DNA of 64,000 bases from Coix lacryma-jobi var. lacryma-jobi (GCA_009763385.1 CM019825.1:112835131-112899130); one strand, 5' to 3'; positions 30,683 through 42,640 are shown, counted from the first letter of the stretch. Translations and numbers: made by a program. The notes: generated by a model from the sequence alone, not told the origin.

Positions 30683-33600
30683 TGACACCCTAGTGTCAAG
30701 CACTGCATTAGAAACCACATTAGCTACTAAATTTCCATAAGCAATGCATTGCATCATTTCTTGTGCATGGAAGTGTTTTTGGCTTTTTTTTGTTTATTGG
30801 AATATTGGTTTCAATAGGACTTGGTTGTTTAAATAGATTTCTGCCTTGACCAATAATTTTATAGAATAGGTAATATTGAGTATAACACTTTATATGTTGA
30901 CACCTTGACCTAGTTCAGTATAGTTTAATAATTAAAAATGTGGGAACAAAAATGATTTATTGCTCCAAAATTGGCTTTATTTATTTGTAGGCTAGACAAG
31001 TGATTTTCAGAAAAAGTGTCTTATATGAAAGTTGTAGAGAAAATTATTTTGAGCAACTTTTATTTTTAGGTCAAAGTCTAGTTTTGAGTTTTGAAACTGT
31101 TTTGAAATGGTCAAAGTTTGGAAAAAGATTTGAAAAAGAAAAAGGGTTTTCTTTTCTCCTGCGCTTCACTTTCGGCCCGTCTGGCCTTTCCGGCCCATGC
31201 CAACCCGCGCCACGCCCGCGCCTCGCCTGCTCCCACGCGCGACGCGCCGCGCCGCGCCAGCGCTCGACCGCACGGCGGCGCCGTACGCCGGCCAGATTGC
31301 CGCGTGGCGGCTTTCCCCTACTCCGGATCTCGCTCGCCCACTCCCCGCGCGATCTTCTCCGACCCGAGCACGCAAGCGATCTCGCCCGACCACTCACCGA
31401 TCGCCCCAGCCGCCGCGCCCATGCCACCGCCTGCTGCTCTGCCGCCCGCCACCCGCCGCACGCCGACCATGGCCCCCGCCACAACCACCGGACGTCCCCT
31501 GGCCGAAGCAACCCCGCGCACCGCACTCCTCCCTTCACTTGTCATTCTGCTCACTCTCCCTCGCTCCTGCTCTCCCTCTCTCTCGCACAAACACGCACGA
31601 CAAACACCACGCTCGTCACCGCTCGCCACCGCCAAAACACCATCTGCGTTTCGGCCTCACCAGAGCCCCTCCATCCGATTCCTCTCGCCCGCAACCCCGC
31701 CGACGTCTCGAACACACGGTGCGCACGCCCGCACCCCCAGCCGAGTCTCGTCAACACCGGAACCCGAGGAGCCCCGCCGCGGTTGCCATTGACGCCGCCC
31801 GGAGCTCGAGGCCGTTCCCCTCCAACCAAAGCTTCCCCGCCTTCTCCTTTCTCCGGTGAGCTACCTCACGCCAAGGCACGGTGAGAACACCTATCCGCCC
31901 GCTCTCTACCATTCCGTAGCCCCCGCACTGTCACGGCCGAGCGCCATGGGCGCCGCCATGGCCCTCGCACGTGGCCAAGCTCCGACGGAGCTTCACCGGC
32001 CGAACCAACCCTTCTAGTAGCCACCCTAGGGTTCACTCGAGCTTTCGCACCCGCCAATTTTGGTCGGCGACCGCCGGAGACGGCATAGCCGAACACCACC
32101 GCTGCCACCGTCCGCCATTGCTCGTCGCCGACGAGCTACGTTCGTGCGCTGGCCAAACCAACACCACCACTCGATCCGCCTCATCGAGGCGAACTCACCA
32201 AGCCCAACCCCACCGCCAGCGACCTCGCCGACGGCGAGTAATCATCAGTCAAACCTTTCCCCTGCTCGGCTTTCACCGACAGGTGGTCCCGTTGACCCGG
32301 CTGACCCCGCACGTCAGCCACTCTTGGTCCATGGGTCGAGTCTACGCAAGTTGGGCCGAGAGTTTTCAAATGTTTTTCTTTTTCCTTTTATTTTCCAGAA
32401 AAGCTTGTTTATTTTGTGTAGCACGTTTTAATGATCCAAATGAGGTGCTTTCAGTTTTGTAAACTTGTTCATGAGTAGATCTAGCAGGGAAAAATGTAAA
32501 AGTATTTTTAGTGAAAATTTATCGTATTGTTCTTATTTATTTCAGTTTATGTGCTCTATGCTAAATAAATAGGTTTATATGTTTTCTGGTTGAATTAATT
32601 CATGGCAAAAATTGTGTATGCTTCTTATCAAGTTATGTGTCTGAAAAATTTATGAGGGCCTGTTTGTGTGGAAAAATTATCTGTTTAGATTTAAATTCCT
32701 TTTTAGCTGTTTTCTTAAAATAATTGTTGAGAGAAATATGTGTGGAAATAATAGCTGAGAAAAATGTTAAGTATAGGTTGTTGTATGGAAAAATAAGAAG
32801 TTGTAATACAAGTGTGCTTTTTTGTGTTTTTCTCAGAAAATTCGTGCAGAAAAAGATATGATGTTTCTGTTCATGGAACTTTCTCATAAATAGGAAATAT
32901 GGAGTAGAATCTGGGAAAAATATAGAAACGAGGATTGGACCCTTTTCCAGTAGGGTTGCAGTTCAAAGGGTTTCTTTTGAAATAAACTTGTTTATTTTGT
33001 GTAGATTCATATGTTCATGCTTTAGCAGTAAGTTTTGTGCAGTGAAGTGGTTATAGGTAGATGAAGTTAGAAAAAATATGAAATATGTTGTTTAACACTT
33101 TTCAAAAGGGAAGTTAGTTCAAAGTACCTTTTTGGCAGTTTATTTGATCTTTTTATATGTGTTGTTCGGTAAATTATCTCTTGCTGAAATTCGTACAGTG
33201 GAGTCCAGTGGGTGTAGGTTACCTAATGTAATTTTTGTGAATTTTTCTGAATTCAGAAAAATGTACTTGATGTTCAAATCTAGGTTTCTTTGAAATAATC
33301 AATAGAAATTAGTTGAGTTAATGGTTTTATTTAATGCAGTCATTAAGTGCCTTTCTCAATGTCAAATGTTGTTCAACAAGTTGGTTTTGTTGGTTTGCAA
33401 GAAAAGTTTACTTTACATACCATCATATCTGCACCACGTATTATTTATTTATCCGCCGCATTGCAATAGGATCGACAGCCCCGGTGCCCGACCAAGAACC
33501 AGAAGTAAACGCCGAGCCGGAGATCGAGGAGGTGCCGCGGAGCAAGGAGGCCGACCCTGCTTCAGAAACTAAGCTGCCCGAGTGCCCTTCCCACGATGCA

Positions 33601-35124
33601 TCGGTCTTCTCCCAAGGCAAGCCCCGGAGCATTCTAAGTCTCCCAGTATTTACAATTAATTCAATTGAGTATTTTATATTGTGATGCATTAGGTATAGGA
33701 GTTGTTTGAATCCTATTTGCTGCATTATCAATCCTTGATTATTGCTTACACCTGCCTTGTTATCCGGTTACTATTTTATATGTAGAATTGCTTAGTCCGC
33801 TAAAGTAAAAGTAGTAACTAAAGGATGTTCCCGTAATGCCCCTGGTGGGTATTTATGGGATCACGGTTGGCTATATTTGCAATCGTGGAAAAGAACCTGA
33901 GTAGTAATGAAATATGGTCAACTGGAAGGCAAGGCACCAAGTTCGGAAACTTGGGGGCAGCTCGTCCGTTGGATCGTGTAGGTTTGTATCGATGTTGGCC
34001 CTCGTTTATTTTTGAAAGCGCCCTTTTACTTAGGGTGTCGGTGATGTATACCCGACCACATAGCCGGTTAGACGTTGTTCGAGCCGGAATCAACCCGAGT
34101 CGTGCCCTCTAGTATGGAAATGCGATCTGCCTCAGAATGGCCATCGCCAGGTTCCAATTGGGCAGTCCGTGCTTGAACCGCGACGATTACCACCACGAAC
34201 AGTATCGAGCGGCGACCCAATGCATGGACCCAATGAGGAAAGTGCGGGTTTGTATTAAATGTTTCTCGTCAGCTGGTTTGTAATTCAATTCGAGTCGCCG
34301 TCTCCCCCGGTTAGTGGGAAACTATGTCGAGCTTCACCACGATACAACTCCATGTAATGGTTAAGGTTCAACTAAAATGTGGATAAGTCAACTAGATATG
34401 GTTATATTTTGGATTGTTAGACTCAAGTGTATGAAATAGTTCAGGTGCAAACCTAGATTAAGAAGTAGGCCCAAAACCTGAATGCTCATTGGTATCATTA
34501 AATATTTCTTCTCTTAAATTGAGATTTTTGCAAATAAAGATCCTAGCTCCACCAAAAAGCCTTGCATACCCTTGGTGTCTTTTATTTTCAGTTGGACGGG
34601 TAAGTCTAGCTGAGTACATTCCCGTACTCAGGGTTTATCCCGTTTGCTGCAGATGGCCAGGTCTACTTCGGCTATTGTAAGTACTACCTCTACCCCGTGG
34701 AGGGTGATGAGGAGTAGGCCCAGGGCAGGGTCATCTAGAAGCTTCTCCTTTGCTTTTGCTGGACTGAGACTGTTGGTGGAACATTATTTGAAAAAGGAGG
34801 AGTGAGGTATCAAGGACAATGTTTTATTTGGACCACATATGTGGTGGTCGTGTTTTAAACTTATTAAAAGCTTCCGCACTTTCAAACTCTGTATTGTAAT
34901 AACTTTTAAGATTTCACACTCTGATGATTTCGATTCCGTTTATCAACTGTTATATCCTTGCGAATGTGGTACTTGAACGATGCGATCCTGTATGTTGTAC
35001 GATGTTTGAAATCCTTCGAGATTTCTGGACTACCAGAGTTATATGGGTTCAAGTATGAGTCGACGTCAGTCGAATTTGGCTAAGACGGTACTTGAGCTCT
35101 TATAATTTGGACAGTTCCGTGACA
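30683..35124 (+). repeat. 3' LTR of the decayed chromovirus (4.4 kb)
   Basis: Starts TGACACCCTAGTGTCA, itself an inverted repeat, and ends AGTTCCGTGACA. The length is close to the 4.3 kb LTR of the other chromovirus. Composition is strongly layered: AT-rich, then a GC-rich block at about 31160-32330, then a long T-rich stretch to 33450. Long frames over the GC-rich block (for example 31000-31884) are open on both strands and are not supported as genes. The right edge is inferred from the terminal motif, as the 5' LTR is outside the window. Confidence 0.68.
33470..33640 (+). other. Coding-like GC island in the LTR
   Basis: In an AT-rich part of the LTR, one frame reads an acidic stretch APVPDQEPEVNAEPEIEEV, continuing to CPSHDASVFSQGKPRSI. 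It has no start nearby and no recognised domain. It could be leader RNA sequence rather than protein. Confidence 0.3.
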
Positions 35125-35150
35125 CCTGCAAGACAATTGATATATCCAAA
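35125..35150. other. Old flanking DNA between chromovirus and solo LTR
   Basis: A short unassigned piece ending CCAAA, the target duplication of the solo LTR; it continues at 39284. Confidence 0.5.
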
Positions 35151-35497
35151 TGCGGATACATGGGTGTATGCCGAGTCTGTAAGTGATGAGTGATTGTCAA
35201 CTGGGATGATGCGCATGTTCCTTGGCTTGTGTTGTGCAGGTGTCAATCACGGATACAATGATCAAAGGCAAGGTGAAGGTCAAGTAGAGACATGCCGTGC
35301 CGATGGACCGAGAGTGGCAAAGGGCGGACGTGAGCCTTTGACTGAGGGACCAGTGGCCTGAGGATCAGCTGTGGTGGCTGACAGCCTGGGACAGCGACGA
35401 GAGAAGACTTGCGGGTGGACGGGGTGCACGGGCGGTGCATCCCTTCTATGGCTCGGTTTGGTGGTTGAGCCACAGAAAAACCACCGAGTGGACGGTT

Positions 35498-35725
35498 TCC
35501 AGGTTTGGGCCTCAAAACTTGGGCGCTAATGGTTTCCGAGTTTGGGCCACAAAACTCGGGCTGAGGACGGTTTCCAGGTTAGGGCCTCAAAACCTGGGTG
35601 CTGCGGGTTTGCTGAGTTTGGGCCTCAAAACTCAGGCGTTGGTCGGCTGGTTTCCCGGTTTGGGCCTCAAAACCGGGGGTTGGCTGTGAAGGCTGGTTTC
35701 CTGGTTTGGGCCACAAAACCGGGGG
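35498..35725 (+). repeat. Hairpin array of the outer solo LTR
   Basis: Six units of the AAAC/GTTT hairpin type, including CTGAGTTT/AAACTCAG and two CCCGGTTT or CCTGGTTT units near the end. Confidence 0.85.
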
Positions 35726-36457
35726 TGCGACGTTCAGGAAAAGGACAAGCAGAGCGGTGGCGGCACGTGGCGGCAATCGCTGACGTTGCGTCGAGGCAAC
35801 GCTACCAGTTGTGCGGGAGTGGCCGTCGGATCACCACCTACCATGAGTTGGTCCAGAATAACCCTAGGGTTTAGCTGGTTCGCTCTGTAATTAGTTAGGG
35901 GTAGAGTGGGAATTAGAATTAGGATAAGTAGGGGGAGACACCCACCTCCCCATCCATCTCAGTCATTTGCTCTTTGCTTCTAGGGTTTCCTACTCTCCCA
36001 ATCCCCTGCTGTATCTACTGAGATCCGCAGAGAATCATACCTCTTAGTACTGGAGATTTTGAGGAAGTGAGTGCGGATACATGGGTGTATGCCGAGTCTT
36101 TGACTGATGAGTGATTGTCAACTGGGATGATGCGCATGTTCTTTGGCTTGTGTTGTGCAGGTGTCGAGCACGGATACAGTGATCAGAGGCAAGGTGAAGG
36201 TCAAGTAGAGACGTGCCGTGCCGATGGACCGAGAGTGGCGAAGGGCGGACGTGAGACTTGGACTGAGGGACCGGTGGCCCGAGGATCAGCTGTGGTGGCT
36301 GACAGCCTGGGACAGCGACGAGCGAAGACTTGCAGTCATGTGTTGTCTGAGTCGTGGACTTGGGGACACGTGTCGGTGGACGGGGTGCATGGGCGGTGCA
36401 TCCCCTCTACAGCTCTGGTTTGGTGGTAGAGCCAGAGAAAAACCATCGGGTGGACGG

Positions 36458-36732
36458 TTTCCAGGTTTGGGCCTCAAAACCTGGGTGCTGAGGGTTTCCG
36501 AGTTTGGCCACAAAACTCGGGCTGAGGACGGTTTCCAGGTTTGGGCCTCAAAACCTGGGCGCTGCGGGTTTGCTGAGTTTGGGCCATAAAACTCAGATGC
36601 TGGTGGGCTGGTTTCCCGGTTTGGGCCTCAAAACCGGGGGTTGGCTGGAAAGGCTGGTTTCCCGGTTTGGGCCTCAAAACCGGGGGTTGGCTGGAAAGGC
36701 TGGTTTCCCGGTTTGGGCCACAAAACCGGGGG
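36458..36732 (+). repeat. Hairpin array of the inner solo LTR (seven units)
   Basis: Units as in the other LTRs; the CCCGGTTT/AAACCGGG unit appears three times in a row, the last with loop GGGCCACA. Confidence 0.88.
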
Positions 36733-37499
36733 TGCAGAGCGGTGGCGGCACGTGGCGGCAATCGGGAGGTTGCGTCGAGGCAACGCTACGAGTTGTGTGG
36801 GCGTGGCCGTCGGATCCACCTACCTCCGAGTTGGTCCAGAATAACCTTAGGGTTTAGCTGGTTCGCTCTGTAAGTAGTTAGGGGTAGAGTGGGAATTAGG
36901 AATAATTAGGATTAGGATAAGTAGGGGGAGACACCCACCTCCCCATCTATCTCAGCCATTTGCTCTTTGCCTTCCAGGTTTTCCTGCTCTCCCACTCCCC
37001 TGCTGTAGCAAACTGAGATCCACAAAGAAGAGAACAATACCTCTGTGCCCGTGAGATTTTTGAGGAAGTGAGACCGTAATCTCACTATTGTAGCGTGTGG
37101 TAGCCACTCGGTTGCAAATTCGTGGTTGTGATTCGCGTTTTGCTTGTGTTCTTCGCGGGTTGCTTTTCTCCACGTTTTTCCCGTTGATCGATCTCTCTAC
37201 TCGGTGCGCCTTTTGCAAATCCGTTTGAACTATTGTTCTAGATCGTGAGGCACTTCTTTCCACCGAAGGAAATCATCTCTAACCTCACGAGCTAGTAGAT
37301 CGGTCAATTTTTGTTTTGGATCGAGTTTGTTCCTTTTGTCCCGAATTCTTCCAATTCACCAATTTGGAGTTAGGTTCGAGCCATGATCTCTTTGGGATAG
37401 CTCACTAACCTCCTAGGAACTCCTCATACCAAGTCTAAGCCTTAGCGCTTTTGATTCGGAGGAGATCGGGTGATTTTCGCGGAAGAACAGTGCAGTATC

Positions 37500-37775
37500 G
37501 GGACCATCGGACGCTGTGTTCTTGAGCATCGGATGCTGAGTCGTTTCCATCGGAGCGTCTGGTGCCACGTCTCGTCTGATAGTGTTTTTGAAGCAGCCTC
37601 GGACGCTGACCATCGGAGCGTCCGTTGCCATCGGACGCGCCCGGGGTCTAGCATCGGACGCTAGGGTTTCACTGTAGCAGCGTCCGATGCCAGTCCAGTA
37701 AGGTTCCAGAGAGGTCCTGTTTGCATCGGACGCGTCCGGTGCTTGGCCATCGGACACTACCAGCGTCCGATGCAG
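37500..37775 (+). repeat. ATCGGACGC array in the inner solo LTR
   Basis: About nine forms of ATCGGACGC or ATCGGAGCG and at least two in the opposite orientation (GCGTCCGATGC, near 37680 and 37753). It occupies the place of the GGACAGTCC array in the other LTRs. Confidence 0.85.
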
Positions 37776-38629
37776 TGATTTCTTCACTGTTTCGTCCACA
37801 GTTTGATCGTTCGACTTCGGATTTGGTTTTGGGGTTTTGCGTTGGATTTCTGACTTCGTGCTCTACAGAAATCGGACTTCCCGCTTTGCAAAATAGCCTG
37901 AATCCCCCTCGCGTTGCTTGGGGGAGGTTGAGGTTACCCAAAGTCCATCCTGTGACTAGTTGACTTGCGCGAACTTGGGTGAGAAAGTTTTTGTGGTGTC
38001 CCGCTGTGTTCTTATGGAACATCCACCCATTCTCTTGGGTCGTGGACATCACGCGCATCGGTTGTGCCTTTGGGGTTGATTCTCAGGACAGTGGCGACAA
38101 GTTTCCGAAAGGAAAATTTGTAGCTCCCATTCACCCCCCCCTCTGGTCGCTTTCTGATTGCACTCTCGGTCCATCAGTGAGACCATAATCTCATTGTTGT
38201 AGCGTGTGGTAGCCACACAGTTGCAGATCGATGACTTGATTCATGTTTTGGTTCGTGTTCTTCGCGTTCTTCGTTTCTCCGTGATTTTCCCGTCACTCGA
38301 TCTCCCTCTCTACTACGTCTTTGTGAAATCCGTTTGAATCAACTTGTTCTTTATAGTGAGGAGATCATTTCCACTGAAGGAATTCATCTAACTCCTCACG
38401 AACAAGTAGATCGGGTTGATTTCATTTTCGTGGCACTTTTTCGTTCATTCTCCTCTCCTTTCGATTTCCCAGTGTTTGAGTTGATTTGAGCGGATGATTT
38501 CTTAGGGATAGTCTCCTAACTACCTCGTGATCATCTTCTCCAAGTTTGGGAATGTGGGATTGAGTTTTCTTTCGGATTTGGGAGGATTCGTAAGAGGGGC
38601 GACCAAAATTGCCCTCTCTGTTCATCCGC

Positions 38630-38870
38630 GGACAGTCCGCCAGGTGAACCGCGGACAGTCCGCGCGTCGGACTCGAGCCAGACCAGTGGCAGTGAGCCTC
38701 GGCCACTTTGGTCAGATTTGACCGGCGGACAGTCCGCCGTAGTCGATCGGGGACAGTCCGCGAGTCGAACAGGGACCTTCAGCAACTGTGCTGTTTTGGT
38801 GTTTTGACCGGCGGACAGTCCGGTATTCCCTTGCGGACAATCCGCAGTAGGGGCGGACAGTCCGGGATTC
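38630..38870 (+). repeat. GGACAGTCC array of the outer solo LTR
   Basis: Seven or so copies of CGGACAGTCCG, one with an A (GGACAATCC), at uneven spacing. Confidence 0.87.
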
Positions 38871-39283
38871 ACCTGTTAGTTGCGGTTTAGTGCGTTTGCT
38901 CTCCCGACTTCTTCGCTTGGTTTCTGGACTTCCTGTTTGGCCCTAGAGTTGACCAAGGAACCTCTCTAGGTATCTTTGCTACTTGTTAGCATAGGTATTT
39001 GGGGATTTTTCGACGTAGCCATCTATCTACGTTCGGGACTTGGTTTTTGAGGGTCGAACTTGTTCCGGTGCTTTTGGCATTTGGTTCTCTATCGCTTTGT
39101 GGTGCCTCGCTGTGATCCTAGGGATCATCCACCCTCTTCCAAGGGTCGTGGGCATCATGGTTTCGATTGAAGCTCTTGGGGTTGATTTTGGGACAAAAGG
39201 CCAAAGTTTTGAGAGAAATTTTTGAGCTCCCATTCACCCCCCCTCTGGTCGCCTTGCTATTGCATTCTCGGTCCTTCACCAAA

Positions 39284-39391
39284 ACTCGTGGAAGTTGTTA
39301 GTTTATGTCCTAATTCTAAGTTTTAGTTCTAGTAGTGCACGTTTTAGATAAATGTTGGCGGTATAAAATGTGCGTTAAGAACCACCAACAC
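39284..39391. other. Fragment resembling an Athila-type LTR end
   Basis: ACTCGTGGAAGTTGTTAG resembles a stretch of the Athila LTR near 40866, and the end TGTGCGTTAAGAACCACCAACA-like stretch (39369-39391) resembles the LTR end TGTGCGTTAA...ACCAACA at 20884-20904. TGTTGGCGGT and ACCACCAACA at 39354 and 39382 form imperfect inverted ends. Assignment is tentative. Confidence 0.35.
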
Positions 39392-39608
39392 ATAGCAAGC
39401 AAGAAAGTTTTCAAACGCTCATACCAGGCTCTAGGTGCTTCTTTCAAACCATATAATGCTTTGTGAAGTTTAAACACATGGTCAGGAAACTTGGGAAGGC
39501 ACTCTTGACACCCATTTGAAAAAGTTTAAAACCCTTTGGAAGCTGCAAATGCCAAGAGAATCTTGATTGCCTCTAAACGAGCAACAGGGGCAAATGTTTC
39601 GTCATAGT
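39392..39608 (-). pseudogene. Copia RT fragment
   Basis: On the minus strand it reads YDETFAPVARLEAIKILLAF, then SKGF with a one-base insertion, then QMGVKSAF, a gap of about 65 bases relative to the Sirevirus RTs, and [20 protein letters not shown] followed by [15 protein letters not shown]. It is a relic of an old copia element in opposite orientation to both Sirevirus copies. The Athila LTR that starts at 39609 cuts it. Confidence 0.82.
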
Positions 39609-40976
39609 TGTTGGGTATTTTAAACGCACACAGAAAAATCCGCAAGCGCACGGATAACGATGTAGCTTTCACCCGAGTATACCAGGGTATCGATTTCCAC
39701 GGGGAATGTCAAGTGTACTAGAAGAATCAAGAACGTCCAAGAAAAGAATGATAAAGTGGGTAGAGAGAGATCTTAGGGTTTTCTAAGTAGGTCTATCTAA
39801 TTAAAGGCTCACTATACTTTACTTACTTCGGGACATCAGAACACTAGCCACAGAAAGGGATGAGAAAGGGGCTAGGAAGCTCCGACTACGATCCTACAAA
39901 CACCAGCCCGAACGTGGTGGACTACGTCGGCCGTCAGGGCTGTCACCACCTGAGGCTACCACAACTATCCGTGGGGTTGGGTGCAAACTCAGGTAAACCC
40001 TAGTCTAGACACCGCGTCTAAACTAACGCTTACTACTCTAATTACTGCAAATAACTAGAGCACTCGATACGAGCAGAGATCCAGTAAATGAAATAAAGCA
40101 AGAACTGAAATTAAATATAATACATAGAAATAGTAAATGAAGAACCTGGAGATTACTTGAAGACGAACTAGATGCTGCACCAATACAATGTCGAGGAAGA
40201 TCCTACAGATCTGGCTCCTCCTCAGTTCTCTCCTCCTCTCTCTAATCTGATCTCTAATTACAACTAGATGAACTAGACAACTAGAACTAGAACTAGATCT
40301 AATTCTATATGAACTAGAAGAGATTCATCTAGACGGACCTCTACTTCTAATTGAAACCCTAGTTTCTGATGTAGAGATGAATAATGAAGATGGAGATGCC
40401 TGGAGAGGGGGGTCTGGGGCTGCTTATATAGCCCGAGGTGGAGTAGGTGGCAAGGAATCACCATGTCATCGATCCGCGTCACGTTTATCGCCCACCATTG
40501 GATCAAACCGACTTCAGGGACAGTGGAGATGCATCCTAGGAGGCGGTGGAAGAAGGTTCCAGAAGGCGGAGGCGAAACGGTCTCCGTGGCCGACCGGTCG
40601 GTCTTGCCCATAGACCGGTCGGTCTGGCCCAGTGGGCCCACGTGGCGGGCCGCCTCGTGGTGTCTTCGGGTGTCTTGTAGATCCTTCTTTTTCAGATTTC
40701 ATTGCGAATTTAATATCTTTTCATCCGGGACTCCGAATATAGCAAATGATATGTCCGTTTCGATCGTCTCGACGAGCTCTTCGCAATGGTGCACTCCAAT
40801 TCATCACTTGAGATGCTTTTATATGGTAAAAATATGGATGTCCTACAAAACAAGTGAGAGCACCAAAACTCATAGAACTTGTTAGTTTCAAACCCTACAA
40901 CTATGCTTTGTGATTCATTTAGTGTCATTTCATGCAATAGTTGATGGTTAATTATGAGCATTAGTGAGCGTCAACA
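39609..40976 (-). repeat. 3' LTR of the Athila element
   Basis: On the minus strand starts TGTTGACGCTCACTAATG after the polypurine tract and ends AAATACCCAACA. TATATAAG is at 40423-40430 (minus). CG-palindromes of the GACCGGTCGGTC type lie near 40594-40626. It ends right at the ACCAACA-equivalent site, without the 72-base extension seen in the related element at 19585-25494. Confidence 0.85.
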
Positions 40977-40990
40977 TGTCCCCCCAAGCT
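40977..40990 (-). promoter_or_regulatory. Polypurine tract of the Athila element
   Basis: AGCTTGGGGGGACA on the minus strand, touching the LTR start. Confidence 0.8.
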
Positions 40991-42255
40991 TAACCTTTGC
41001 TAGTCCCGAGCAAAGCCAATCTTAACAATGGATCAGGAGTTGCTGCAATATCTGTATTTCTTTAACAAGTACACATGTATTCAAACAAAATTTCTCATAA
41101 AGATATCATATTATTTATCACAGGGCTTAGTACTTTACCTTGAATCTTGAGTAATTGAAAGATAGAACGATCAAATCAAGCACTATGTCTCTAGTTCTTT
41201 GACTTCACCTTTATCCCAGAGTTTTTATGAATTTTCAAAAGCTTAAAAACATATGTTGTCAAATTAAACAATGGATCCAAAGAGAAAGTCAACCGTACCA
41301 TTGAATCGAGAAGTGCATGTGTATGGAAAATGGAAGCGGATGCTCTTTTGAATATATCACTCTCTTTTGTCTATTAGAAACACATGGCTATTAGGCTAAT
41401 TCTATTGGTAAGCACGTGCCCATTTTTTTTTGATATTCTCTTTTTTTTCGAGGTTCTGGACACTTGTCCCTTTTTATTTCCTCGGGATCTATCTTTTTGA
41501 GGTTTCGGACAATTGCCCCTTTTTATTTCCTCAGATTTTTTTATCTTTTTTTTTCTTTTTTTCAATAGCCACATGCTTCCAACAAACTTTTGAGAGGATA
41601 ACAATAGATAATCATGAGCATTTATGCGGAAGATGGATGAAATGTGTAAGTGATCTCAATTCAATAGCATGATAACTTCTCATAGGGTCAACAAAGCTTA
41701 ATTTAACTCAATGCAATTATTAGACATATTTATATTGAGAAATCTCCGGAACTCCAGTGTTGTTTAGAACAAGATAATAGCAGCTCAGATCATCACATAT
41801 CATATCTGTCAATTACCTAGACTCTATATCAAGCATTTACTACCCATATATTTAATTTCATTTTTAAGCATCATTATTAATCAGGAGAACTCATGCTTTA
41901 AAGGCTAGGTACTTGGAAGAAATTAGATAGAGCAACTATTCATCATTTCCATGTAAAAGATCAGAGAGAGAGTTCTCTTTTATTATTAACTTCTTAAAAC
42001 AAACTTAACACACTATTTATTTAACCTAACACACACATATTATAAATATCTAAGATAGTGAATACCTGGATCACGAAGATAACGGGTGCATCTCCCCCAA
42101 GCTGGTTCCCTTAATAGCATTGAGCCTTCATGTGCCCATATTTTTTTTCTTTTTAATTAATGGTGAGCCTTCATGTGCCCACATATTTTTTTGTTTTGTT
42201 TTATATTTTATTTTCATTTATGTATAGAAGGAAAACTTAAGAGGATAAGGACACT
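40991..42255 (-). other. Athila 3' non-coding region, distal part
   Basis: No supported gene; no envelope-like frame seen. Two imperfect direct duplications: 41450-41486 with 41499-41536, and TGAGCCTTCATGTGCCCA at 42121 and 42164. T-rich tracts at 41420-41560. Confidence 0.6.
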
Positions 42256-42640
42256 TGCGGATACATGGGTGTATGCCGAGTCTCTGAGTGATGAGTGATT
42301 GTCAACCGGGATAATGCGCATGTTCTTTGGCTTGTGTTGTGCAGGTGTCGAACACGGATACAGTGATCAGAGGCAAGGTGAAGGTCAAGTAGAGACGTGC
42401 CGTGCCGATGGACCGAGAGTGGCGAACGGCGGACGTGAGGCATGGACTGAAGGACCGGTGGCCCGAGGATCAGCTGTGGTGGCTGACAGCCTGGGACAGC
42501 GACGAGCGGAGACTTGCAGGCATGGTGTTGCCTGAGTCGAGGACTTGGGGACACATGTCGGTGGACGGGGTGCACGGGCGGTGCATCCCCTCTACAGCTA
42601 CGGTTTGGTGGTAGAGCCAGAGAAAAACCATCGGGTCGAC

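Larger units (their letters stand above)
28375..35124 (+). mobile_element. Decayed chromovirus (Ty3/gypsy, Tekay-like), 3' part
   Basis: Contains pol from the RT palm to a C-terminal chromodomain (28375-30636), a polypurine tract and a 4.4 kb 3' LTR (30683-35124). The residue order and the LTR length match the intact chromovirus at 55983-64000, but sequence identity is moderate, so it is another family. It is the oldest layer in the left half of the window: the Athila-like element and everything inside it are later. Confidence 0.82.
36072..38176 (+). mobile_element. Solo Sirevirus LTR of a variant subfamily
   Basis: Runs from TGCGGATACATGGG to TCTCGGTCCATCA with a perfect GTGAG duplication (36067-36071 and 38177-38181), inside the outer solo LTR. 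The upstream half matches the other Sirevirus LTRs and has seven hairpin units because the last roughly 53 bases are repeated. Downstream of about 37400 it differs from them until the conserved last part, and instead of GGACAGTCC it carries an ATCGGACGC array. Confidence 0.93.
35151..39278 (+). mobile_element. Solo Sirevirus LTR, split by a second solo LTR
   Basis: An LTR from TGCGGATACATGGG (35151) to CGGTCCTTCA (39278), interrupted at 36072-38176. Its two pieces total about 2.0 kb, a full Sirevirus LTR. The flanks are a perfect CCAAA duplication (35146-35150 and 39279-39283) with no internal region, so this is a solo LTR left by recombination between the two LTRs of a former element. Six hairpin units lie at about 35498-35725 and the GGACAGTCC array at 38630-38870. 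Confidence 0.93.

Noticed and set aside
31000..32460. Long open frames on both strands (up to 294 codons)
   Set aside because: They overlap in several frames over a GC-rich part of an LTR, consist of low-complexity Arg/Pro/Ala/Ser and show no domain; GC content alone explains them.
36115..36589. Overlapping frames of 104-123 codons in Sirevirus LTRs
   Set aside because: They recur in each LTR copy but translate the hairpin array and are broken differently in each; not protein genes.
41000..42250. Envelope-like gene in the Athila 3' region
   Set aside because: Some Athila elements have one here, but no long frame, signal peptide or membrane segment can be read in this copy.
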